From: Ruminiclostridium cellobioparum DSM 1351 = ATCC 15832
GTDB taxonomy: Bacteria; Bacillota; Clostridia; Acetivibrionales; DSM-1351
Reading direction: 5' to 3'
NCBI RefSeq assembly: GCF_000621505.1
Contig: NZ_JHYD01000031.1
Location: forward strand, 1 to 64,000
Length of the DNA: 64,000 nt
Made by a program: the position numbers and the translations under genes. Positions 9,870 to 16,377 of this stretch are shown here, in pieces (the first letter of the stretch is position 1; the number at the start of each line of letters is the position of its first letter). Below the pieces are notes generated by a model. The model worked only from the letters and a program-made list of their open reading frames with translations. It did no database searches and was not told the origin of the DNA.

Positions 9870-11576
9870 TTACACCACGGCTGTTAAATCAGGCTTTCTA
9901 AATTCTTCAGCCAGTCTGCCGTCCTTCAGCTTAAAGATCCGTGAGCAGATACTTAATGCACCCGGCCGGTGGGTTATTACTATACAGGTTCTCCCCGGCT
10001 GCATATCACGTATATTTTGCAGCACCTTCCTCTCGGAATTTATATCCAGTGAGGAGGTCGCTTCATCCAGTATCATAACAGAGCTCTTTTTCAACATTGC
10101 ACGGGCTATGGCAATCCTTTGGGCCTGCCCCTCCGACAACCCCAAACCCTTCTCTCCTATTACGGTATCCAGCCCTTCGGGCAGCTCACTTATGAAATCC
10201 AGGGCACAGGAGGCTTGCAGGGCACATTCCATCTGTTCCCTTGTGGCCCCGGGCCAACCTGCCGTCAAATTTTCGGCAATAGTCCCGCTGAAAAGTGTAT
10301 TGCCCTGCGGAACATATGACACATACTCCCGGGCAGCCGCGGAAATGCCTATCCTCTGCCCGTTCAAGTCTACAAACGCAGCCTCTCCCGCATCCGGCCT
10401 TACCAGTGACAATATCACTCTTATAAAAGTCGTCTTGCCCTCTCCGGAGGGTCCCACCAGCCCCACAATCTCCCCGGGATTAATACTGACCGATACCTTT
10501 TTTAATACGGGTTTATTCCCCTGATAGGAATAAGTGACATCCTTAAAGACAATTCCCAATGCGGTACAGCCCGGCAGCTTTTTAACCTCTGCAGCTTCCA
10601 GAGGAAGCTCCTCAAGCTCCATGAGCCTGGAAGCCGAGCCTATGGCCGCAATAACCTGCGGAAGTGTGCCCGACAGCCCGATGAACGGTCCCTGGACCTG
10701 TTGAACCAGCTGTAAGAAAGCAGTTAAGGTCCCAAAGGTAGCTGCTCCGATACTTAATTTATATGCCCCCCAGCAAAAAGCAGAAAAGTAGCCTGCCCAG
10801 TACCCGAAGCCCAGCACCGTTCCTGCGGCCACACCGGTGCGGTTCCGCCGGATAACCCAATGCATTCTGTTTGTATGAAGATTACTTATTTTCTCAAGGC
10901 TTTTATTCTCCATACAGAACGTCTTTACGACCAGAATATTTTCAATTGCTTCCTGAATAAAAGATTTGTAGGCGCTTTCGGTCTCCTGAACTTTTATATG
11001 AATGTCCTTCAGCTTCTTGCCCAAAATTTTGCTGAGGAGGACTGTAACCGGCCCCAGTATGAAGGCTAAAAAGGCCAGGGCAGGTTCATATACAAGCAAT
11101 GTTGCAAATGCGGCCGCCAATTGGAATCCCAGCGAGATTATGCCCGGAAGGGTGCTTATTACACAGGCCGCAACATTGCCCACGTCACTTGACAATCTGG
11201 TCAATACATCTCCGCTGTGATATCTGGTCAGCTCAAGCCATTGGGTGGAAACCACCCTGTTGAAAAGCGCCTGCCTCATATTGTTTGACAGCAGTTCCTG
11301 GGTCCTGGCGGTCATCATGGATGTAAGGGCTCTGACTGCCAGGTTTGCAATTACAATTCCTCCAAAAAGTGCGGCAAAGAGCACTGTTCTGGATAAAATC
11401 CCGGCTACTGCAGTATCAATTACATTTTTTGAGAGTATTGCAACCAGGACGCCACTGAGAGCGCTGATGGTATTGAGAAAAATAATTAATATTATACTGC
11501 CGGTAAAATTTTTTGATTTTCGCGCAATCCATGCGATATACTCCAATAATTTTGTAAATTCCTTATGTATTCTCAA
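9870..11576 (-). CDS. ABC transporter, fused permease and ATPase; candidate peptide exporter
   Basis: A 568-residue half-transporter: six membrane helices in about residues 20-310, then an ABC ATPase. The ATPase has Walker A GPSGEGKTT, a Q-loop at YVPQGNTLF, signature LSEGQAQR, Walker B MILDEATSSLD and an H-loop His in VITHRP. The permease half has the type I exporter pattern. There is no N-terminal C39 peptidase, so leader removal must come from elsewhere. The start appears to be TTG behind GAAGGTG. It closes the RiPP module, after the S26-type peptidase gene with an 18-base gap, and the natural inference is export of the modified peptide. EPS flipping is already covered by the Wzx-like protein. 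Lipid or drug export cannot be excluded. Confidence 0.88.
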   Translation of the reverse strand: MRIHKEFTKLLEYIAWIARKSKNFTGSIILIIFLNTISALSGVLVAILSKNVIDTAVAGILSRTVLFAALFGGIVIANLAVRALTSMMTARTQELLSNNMRQALFNRVVSTQWLELTRYHSGDVLTRLSSDVGNVAACVISTLPGIISLGFQLAAAFATLLVYEPALAFLAFILGPVTVLLSKILGKKLKDIHIKVQETESAYKSFIQEAIENILVVKTFCMENKSLEKISNLHTNRMHWVIRRNRTGVAAGTVLGFGYWAGYFSAFCWGAYKLSIGAATFGTLTAFLQLVQQVQGPFIGLSGTLPQVIAAIGSASRLMELEELPLEAAEVKKLPGCTALGIVFKDVTYSYQGNKPVLKKVSVSINPGEIVGLVGPSGEGKTTFIRVILSLVRPDAGEAAFVDLNGQRIGISAAAREYVSYVPQGNTLFSGTIAENLTAGWPGATREQMECALQASCALDFISELPEGLDTVIGEKGLGLSEGQAQRIAIARAMLKKSSVMILDEATSSLDINSERKVLQNIRDMQPGRTCIVITHRPGALSICSRIFKLKDGRLAEEFRKPDLTAVV

Positions 11577-11594
11577 TTTTACACCTTCTGCTTT

Positions 11595-12059
11595 TTACCT
11601 TCTGTTTATATTTCCTAAAATTCTTATGACCCTGAGAATATACCGGCGGACAGGTATGATATTCAGCCAGGCCAATGCTAAAAGCTTAAATACCGGCTGA
11701 TCACAGCTGATATCACGCCCATTCCGCCTCACCGACCCGGCCTTTGCCAGCAGCTGTTCCGGAAATACCGGTCCTTCAATCCAGCTCTGGGCGTCGCCTA
11801 TCATAAAGAAGGTATTAGCTTTTTTCCGCTGCACCCTGTGTAAAACATACTCTCCCGTAACCCGGCGAACCAGCACTATATCTCCTTTTTCAACAGCCTT
11901 GAAGTTGGTTCCCACAAGTTCCACACAGTCCCTTTCTTCCCTCAGAAAGGGGTACATGCTCATTCCGGTTACTGTTATCCGGACTTTACTGCCCATTTGA
12001 ATGAGCTCCTGTACAACAGGGAATATTTCTCCGGCTTTGACTTTCAGTGTTTCACACAT
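11595..12059 (-). CDS. S24/S26-family peptidase, signal-peptidase-like, in RiPP module
   Basis: A 154-residue protein with the S26 (type I signal peptidase-like) fold. The nucleophile Ser34 sits in TGMSMYPFL (the SxMxP box). The general-base position appears to be His74 in YVLHRV rather than Lys, as in the SipW/eukaryotic ER type. The GD of MIGDA (88-89) matches the conserved box after it. A hydrophobic stretch near residues 106-118 and a basic C-terminus follow, with no N-terminal membrane anchor. Its start overlaps the HprK-like stop by 16 bases, so the two are translationally coupled. Such proteins recur in peptide-modification clusters and could remove the leader. Activity and substrate are inferred. 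Confidence 0.85.
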   Translation of the reverse strand: MCETLKVKAGEIFPVVQELIQMGSKVRITVTGMSMYPFLREERDCVELVGTNFKAVEKGDIVLVRRVTGEYVLHRVQRKKANTFFMIGDAQSWIEGPVFPEQLLAKAGSVRRNGRDISCDQPVFKLLALAWLNIIPVRRYILRVIRILGNINRR

Positions 12060-12937
12060 TCATAAACCAACTCCATAGCTTTCTTTTCAGGCGTACACGT
12101 GAGTAAATATACAGGCACCTTTTGCAGGATCATATCCAGTACCGAATAAGCCTTTTCCATAAGTTCTCTGTCAAAATAAGGCAGAAAAGCCCTTGGCATT
12201 AAGCAGGGCAGGGCCTCAAGGGGGGATAATTTTGAAATACTGTTTTCGGGAGCCTGTTTCAAAACCACTATTGCTCCCACAGGCACCTGAAGGTTTGCAA
12301 ATTTATCGGAGGACCCGCTCCACGGAGTACCGCAAAGTGTGGGAATTCCATCAAAAAACCGGATAGCCGGTGTATCGTCATTGACAACAGTTACCTCATC
12401 CCCAATGTACTTTTCCCACAGGCCGACATGCGTTGATTTTCCCGTCCCGGACGGTGCGGTAAATAAAATCCCCCTGTTCCTCCAGGCTATGGACGAGGCA
12501 TGTATGACTATTCCGCCCATGTTTATGAGCCTGTTCCTGAAAATTATACCCATGAGCATGAATGAATAATATTCCATCCAATCTCCGAATTCTGCCGGAT
12601 CCCCGGATTTACTAAATTTGATATCAAGGCACCTGATTATATTACGGCTCCAATCCTTATTTATATCCATATGGGCCATAATATCCCTGCCGGCCGTATC
12701 CAGCCTGAATACATGGAAACCGCCATTATCATCCTTTTTCATCCATTTGACAAATTCATCAATTACAATTTGTCCCTCGGGTTTTTCAATATGATGGCAT
12801 CTCCGGGTTTCGGCAAATAAATCTATACGGTTGGGATTGCTGTCCTCAAATATTTTTAACCTGTTGAGCAGGTATCTGTTGTCACCATGTATATCCAGAT
12901 TGATACCTGCAATTTTGTATGTATTGCCAGTTTTCAT
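12044..12937 (-). CDS. HPr-kinase-like protein, candidate peptide kinase of RiPP module
   Basis: A 297-residue protein with the C-terminal fold of HPr kinase/PEP carboxykinase. Walker A is APSGTGKST at 161-169, preceded by GGIVIHASSI with the conserved His146 and followed by NDDTPAI at 186-192. The N-terminal 120 residues are specific to this branch. Related kinases in phosphorylated lasso-peptide clusters (paeninodin type) phosphorylate a serine of the precursor peptide; here that role is inferred. The start is the ATG with GAGGAAG upstream. A longer in-frame start at 13057 would run through the upstream precursor gene and the hairpin, and is rejected. No HPr gene is nearby, arguing against a catabolite-repression role. 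Confidence 0.85.
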   Translation of the reverse strand: MKTGNTYKIAGINLDIHGDNRYLLNRLKIFEDSNPNRIDLFAETRRCHHIEKPEGQIVIDEFVKWMKKDDNGGFHVFRLDTAGRDIMAHMDINKDWSRNIIRCLDIKFSKSGDPAEFGDWMEYYSFMLMGIIFRNRLINMGGIVIHASSIAWRNRGILFTAPSGTGKSTHVGLWEKYIGDEVTVVNDDTPAIRFFDGIPTLCGTPWSGSSDKFANLQVPVGAIVVLKQAPENSISKLSPLEALPCLMPRAFLPYFDRELMEKAYSVLDMILQKVPVYLLTCTPEKKAMELVYECVKH

Positions 12938-12975
12938 ATGCTTCCTCGTCTTTACGTTTATGGGTAAAACAAATC

Positions 12976-13008
12976 GGAGGGGAGGTCCCGTTTTTGGACA
13001 GCCCCTCC
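12976..13008 (-). promoter_or_regulatory. Attenuator-like hairpin between precursor A and the kinase gene
   Basis: GGAGGGGAGGTCCC and GGACAGCCCCTCC form a strong GC-rich stem with a 2-base internal mismatch and a short loop containing TTTTT. On the minus strand it follows the stop codon of the 43-residue peptide by 12 bases and is trailed by a weak T-rich stretch (GATTTGTTTTA). It could make the precursor transcript more abundant than the enzyme genes, a common arrangement in RiPP operons. Confidence 0.6.
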
Positions 13009-13020
13009 TTAACGGCAGTA

Positions 13021-13152
13021 TCAGGGATGCAGGCCCGACCAGACAGGGTTTGAACACTGTCCGGTCTCATAGCATTTACTCCCCGGATTGGCCAAAAGTT
13101 CTTCGGTATGGAGATCAAAAAACTTGATAACCGGTTTCTGGTAGCTTTTCAT
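13021..13152 (-). CDS. Candidate RiPP precursor A, 43 residues
   Basis: A small gene with an excellent ribosome binding site (GGAGGTGAAGTG directly before the ATG). The leader half (MKSYQKPVIKFFDLHTEELL, then A) aligns without gaps to the other two peptides: Tyr4, Lys6-Pro7, Glu17-Glu18 and Ala21 are identical. Y4-x-x-P7 is the motif by which lasso-peptide leaders are bound by PqqD-like proteins. The core half starts near NPGSKCYETG and contains two Cys, one Trp and a C-terminal GLHP. It lies between precursor B and the kinase gene. That it is translated is well supported; its modification is inferred. Confidence 0.75.
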   Translation of the reverse strand: MKSYQKPVIKFFDLHTEELLANPGSKCYETGQCSNPVWSGLHP

Positions 13153-13198
13153 CACTTCACCTCCATTTCATAAATGTCCGTTGGTACGTAACCGGCTG

Positions 13199-13369
13199 TC
13201 AGTTGGAGGAATTAAGCGCTACAAGATCGGTGCGGTACTCCCACTCTCCTGTTGCCGGGTTCAAAACCCAGCCCTCGTTGGTAGGGCAGCTGCCGGTGCA
13301 GCTGTTGGCCAATCTCTCCTCGATTTTATAACTTATGCACTCTAAAAAGGGCTTAACGTATTTTCCCAT
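13199..13369 (-). CDS. Candidate RiPP precursor B, 56 residues
   Basis: A small gene preceded by GGAGGTGAAGTC and ATG, nearly the same translation signal as precursor A. Residues 1-22 (MGKYVKPFLECISYKIEERL, then AN) match the leader pattern of the other two peptides, with Tyr4, Lys6-Pro7, Glu17-Glu18 and Ala21 in identical positions. The core begins near SCTGSCPTNEG and has CxxxC spacing, two Trp, several Asp/Glu and a C-terminal NSSN. The near-terminal serines are possible phosphorylation sites for the HprK-like kinase, by analogy with paeninodin, whose C-terminal Ser is phosphorylated. It sits immediately after the radical SAM gene. Confidence 0.75.
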   Translation of the reverse strand: MGKYVKPFLECISYKIEERLANSCTGSCPTNEGWVLNPATGEWEYRTDLVALNSSN

Positions 13370-13453
13370 GACTTCACCTCCCGGATATATTTTTATTGGC
13401 TTATCAATAATATGCAGATTGCAGGGCCCGCATGCTTAAAACCAAATACCGGC

Positions 13454-14572
13454 TTACTGCCTTACAAGTCCGGTCTTTAGCCGCAGCCTGTTTCCGGCAG
13501 TATCACACAGATAGGCTGCCGGTTTATCAAAGGCACCTGTCTCTGTCATCAATCTGGCCGGGCAGGACATGCAGTACTCCCTGATATCGCACTGCTGGCA
13601 TTCCTTGCAGGCCGGAACCTCCATACAGTCCTTTTTCAGTCTTTCCCAGGCCGCCGTGAAACCTCCCTCGCCTATCCTCTCACAGGGTATATCCAGCAGT
13701 CCGCACGGTGTCAGATACCCCTTCCAGTTTATCCAGAAGCCGCATTTACCGGCCTGGCACTTAAATGCCGACTTTACGGTTTCACCGCTGCTTTTCCGGC
13801 CTTCATCCGCCTTTACCGGCCCCTGCTCCGGGGTCTCGGGATTTACTTGTATATTTATTTCCCCATTCTGCTGTTCTATTTCCAGTTCATATTGAGCAGT
13901 CTGTTCGGGAGTCAGCCTTGTTTCCAACGGGTTATTTCCGCACCCCGGTCTTGCAGGTGATACATAGTTCACCACTCCCAGGCCGCTTCCGAAGCTTTTG
14001 GCAAGTGCCTTCAACTGTTCGAATTCCCTGAAATTGTCCTGTGTAACCGTTGTTCTGACGCTCACGATGATATTTTCATTCCTTAAAGCCTCTATCCCCC
14101 TTATGGTTTTTTCATAGCCCTCCCCATGCCCCGTTACTTTCTCATAGGTTTCGGGAGATGCTCCGTAAATTGATACACATACCTTTGAAGGTGGAATCCT
14201 CCCAAGCCATTTTGCCTTCTCAGCCGTTATGAGGCTGGCATTGCTGTATATGGTCATATTAAAGCCCATCCGGGAATACGCCTCATATATCTCCTGAAAA
14301 TCGTTTCTTAAAAATACCTCCCCGCCCGTTAAAGTCAATAAAAATAATCCGGCATCCCTGCTTTGCTCACCTATCCTTATCCATTCCCCTGCGTCAAGCT
14401 CAGTGGCAATTGCAGCTTTATTGCCGGGAGAGTGGCATACATAACACATTTTACAGTTGAAGTTGCATCTCGATGTCAGCTCGAAAGCCGCAGATACGGG
14501 TATTCCTCCTGCGGCTGCATTTATTGAAATCCTATTGTTTATCTCAGCCCAACCGGCACACAATCTTTTCAT
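13454..14572 (-). CDS. Radical SAM/SPASM peptide-modifying enzyme
   Basis: A 372-residue radical SAM enzyme. The SAM-binding cluster motif is C36-NFN-C40-KM-C43, with the GGE motif at 83-85 (TLTGGEVFL). The C-terminal part carries a cysteine-rich SPASM domain for auxiliary iron-sulfur clusters: Cys272, 277 and 290, then a cluster at 322, 325, 328, 334, 337 and a last Cys356. SPASM enzymes commonly install thioether, C-C or C-O crosslinks or epimerise residues in ribosomal peptides. It lies between the PqqD-like gene and precursor B. The bond it makes cannot be predicted; Cys-containing (A, B) and Gly/aromatic (C) cores are both possible targets. Its ribosome binding site is poorly spaced (GGGGGG adjoining the ATG). 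Confidence 0.92.
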   Translation of the reverse strand: MKRLCAGWAEINNRISINAAAGGIPVSAAFELTSRCNFNCKMCYVCHSPGNKAAIATELDAGEWIRIGEQSRDAGLFLLTLTGGEVFLRNDFQEIYEAYSRMGFNMTIYSNASLITAEKAKWLGRIPPSKVCVSIYGASPETYEKVTGHGEGYEKTIRGIEALRNENIIVSVRTTVTQDNFREFEQLKALAKSFGSGLGVVNYVSPARPGCGNNPLETRLTPEQTAQYELEIEQQNGEINIQVNPETPEQGPVKADEGRKSSGETVKSAFKCQAGKCGFWINWKGYLTPCGLLDIPCERIGEGGFTAAWERLKKDCMEVPACKECQQCDIREYCMSCPARLMTETGAFDKPAAYLCDTAGNRLRLKTGLVRQ

Positions 14573-14589
14573 CCCCCCAGTTTAATTTA

Positions 14590-14853
14590 TTAATCAATTA
14601 AATCCCTGAATCTCATGCTGTCTATAAATTCCTGTATATCCTTTCTGGCAGTCTCAGGATCAATGTCATATTCACCGGTTATATGCTCCACAAGCTCGTT
14701 TTCCGACACCTCCTCCTCCATTTTGTTCCACAGGAAAGCTCCGCTTTCGCTCAAGGTTATAATTCCGTTGAACTCAACCACTCTTTCCCCCAGAGGAACA
14801 ACCACCGCCTGACCTGCTATCTCACGCAGCATAAATCCGCTTTTAACCTTCAT
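14590..14853 (-). CDS. PqqD-like peptide chaperone (leader-binding protein)
   Basis: An 87-residue PqqD-family protein, the stand-alone RiPP recognition element that binds precursor leaders and presents them to the modifying enzyme. Typical features are the N-terminal beta segment (VKSGFMLREIAGQAVVVPLG), ITLSESGAFLWNKMEE and the C-terminal winged-helix half ending in DIQEFIDSMRFRDLI. The start is supported by GGGAGG about 8 bases upstream. It sits between precursor C and the radical SAM/SPASM gene, the usual PqqD-PqqE type pairing. The YxxP leaders of all three peptides make it the likely common docking protein. Confidence 0.92.
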   Translation of the reverse strand: MKVKSGFMLREIAGQAVVVPLGERVVEFNGIITLSESGAFLWNKMEEEVSENELVEHITGEYDIDPETARKDIQEFIDSMRFRDLID

Positions 14854-14883
14854 ACCATAACCTCCCTTTGCTGAAAATTTCCT

Positions 14884-15087
14884 CTATCGCCTGTTTCCTC
14901 TGCCCAGGAAACCCCCAAACCAATTTCCCAATCCCCCCCAGAAGAAGCCCCCATGTGAATTTCCCCAACCTACATGCGGCTTATAATCAAAGCCACCCCC
15001 GTGTGAATCGTCAGATCCGGAACAAGCTATTCCCTCCTCTGTCCGGAGCTTAATAAATGTAAATGACGGTTTTACATAACTTTTCAT
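14884..15087 (-). CDS. Candidate RiPP precursor C, 67 residues, Gly/aromatic-rich core
   Basis: The ribosome binding site GGAGGT precedes the ATG by 4 bases. The first 21 residues (MKSYVKPSFTFIKLRTEEGI, then A) follow the same leader pattern as the two smaller peptides (Tyr4, Lys6-Pro7, Glu17-Glu18, Ala21). The core after CSGSDDSHGGG is very rich in Gly, Phe and Trp, with repeated units such as HVGWGNSHGG and FFWGGLGNWFGG, and ends in basic RGNRR. It has one Cys, at the leader border, so a thioether-rich product is unlikely for this one. It lies between the nucleotidyltransferase and PqqD-like genes. A structural Gly-rich secreted peptide is the alternative reading. Confidence 0.75.
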   Translation of the reverse strand: MKSYVKPSFTFIKLRTEEGIACSGSDDSHGGGFDYKPHVGWGNSHGGFFWGGLGNWFGGFLGRGNRR

Positions 15088-15120
15088 AGCTACCTCCACA
15101 TTTCCATACTAAATAAATTT

Positions 15121-16377
15121 TTATTTTAAATTGAGCCAGAGCAAAAGCTCATTCCGCTCCCGGGCTGTTTGGGCCAAATCTCCATCCAGAAATATTTCTT
15201 TTTTTGTTTTAAAATCAAAATCCCTCCTCAGAAATCCATAGGATATTCTTTGCAGCCAGGCCAGGGGCAGAAGATATGGATGTGCTTTTAAATAGGAGTA
15301 ATAGGGTCTTTGGGACAGCTTTGCACAGGATGGGAAAAGAAGCAGGAATGCATTAACAACCCTGTTTTTATAACACTTCTCTTTTTTGCCGGTATTTCTG
15401 ATGACTGCGTTTACAGCAGCCCGGTCCATATCATACTGGCCGAATACGCCGCCCTTGAGGATATCCTTGACAAAGCTGTCAAGCTGTTTGCACCGGGTCA
15501 TATCATCACCCTTTAAAGCTTCTGGCACATCAATCCTGAAAAGCCGGCTGCAAACCTGGAAAACAGCAAGCAGAAATTGCTTTATGCCGTATTCTTCCGA
15601 CTTGCGGAGAACCCCTTTCCAATCTATCACAGCTTTCTTTGCCTGATAAACCACAACAAAATCACAGAGCTGCCTTAACCCAAAACCTTTATATATCAAA
15701 TGGGTGGCCATATGTATGCACATATGCAGGATTTGCATATCCCATGACAGTATGTTTGCTTTTGAATTGCCCAGAGATATTTCAAGCAGGTTTTCCCAGA
15801 GCTCCTGATGGAATAATTCATTGTTTTTAATAAATTCATAGTCTGATAAAAGCCTGTGCAGTTCAATGGGCACAGTATTCCTCCCGGCAAATTCCACATG
15901 CCTGGTATTTGTACTGTCGATGATTCTATAGCCCATCAGCAGCAGTACTTCCGACGCCTTTTCCATGTCCTCCTCATGTACCAGGATATCCACATCTCCC
16001 ATGGTACGCAATTCAGGGTCGGGATAACAATTTTTTATGGCCATGCCCTTCAACAATATGGCTGCGATCCCGGCTTCGCCGAAAGCCCTGCATACTTCTC
16101 CGGTCCGCAGCTCATCCACACAGGATTTTATTCCGCAAGCCATGGCTTCAATATGCCATTTTTCAAGGGTATCCAGACCCGGACCTTTTTCAGGCTCCAG
16201 CTCTTTCACAACGGGATATATGAGGGTGTGGACCCCATGTGCCACCGCTTCATGATATACAGCATTCCAGTCGACATATCCCATTTTGTGCTTTTCCAGA
16301 CAATCATCAATTTTAAAACCATCCCCGGTCAGAGCTGCCCAAAGCAGCTCAATTAAGATTTTGTGATTTACCTCCAC
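15121..16377 (-). CDS. Nucleotidyltransferase-fold protein, RiPP tailoring candidate
   Basis: A 418-residue protein of the uncharacterised nucleotidyltransferase family found in peptide-modification clusters. The active-site region reads AAILLKGMAIKNCYPD followed by RTMGDVDILV, giving the paired aspartates Asp128 and Asp130 of the fold. The rest is mostly alpha-helical. The start is taken as GTG behind AGGAGG with 7 bases of spacing; an ATG 22 codons upstream is in frame but lies deeper in the preceding glycosyltransferase gene. Even so the two genes overlap by 29 bases. Relatives in phosphorylated lasso clusters act after the HprK-like kinase on the phosphoserine; the same is inferred here. 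Confidence 0.8.
   Translation of the reverse strand: MEVNHKILIELLWAALTGDGFKIDDCLEKHKMGYVDWNAVYHEAVAHGVHTLIYPVVKELEPEKGPGLDTLEKWHIEAMACGIKSCVDELRTGEVCRAFGEAGIAAILLKGMAIKNCYPDPELRTMGDVDILVHEEDMEKASEVLLLMGYRIIDSTNTRHVEFAGRNTVPIELHRLLSDYEFIKNNELFHQELWENLLEISLGNSKANILSWDMQILHMCIHMATHLIYKGFGLRQLCDFVVVYQAKKAVIDWKGVLRKSEEYGIKQFLLAVFQVCSRLFRIDVPEALKGDDMTRCKQLDSFVKDILKGGVFGQYDMDRAAVNAVIRNTGKKEKCYKNRVVNAFLLLFPSCAKLSQRPYYSYLKAHPYLLPLAWLQRISYGFLRRDFDFKTKKEIFLDGDLAQTARERNELLLWLNLK

Noticed and set aside
9823-10524. Plus-strand frame of 233 codons
   Set aside because: It is antisense to the well-supported ABC transporter gene, with no ribosome binding site and no recognisable domain.
12938-13057. Longer N-terminus for the HprK-like protein
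   Set aside because: It would read through the attenuator hairpin and the end of precursor A, and has no ribosome binding site; the ATG at 12937 has one.
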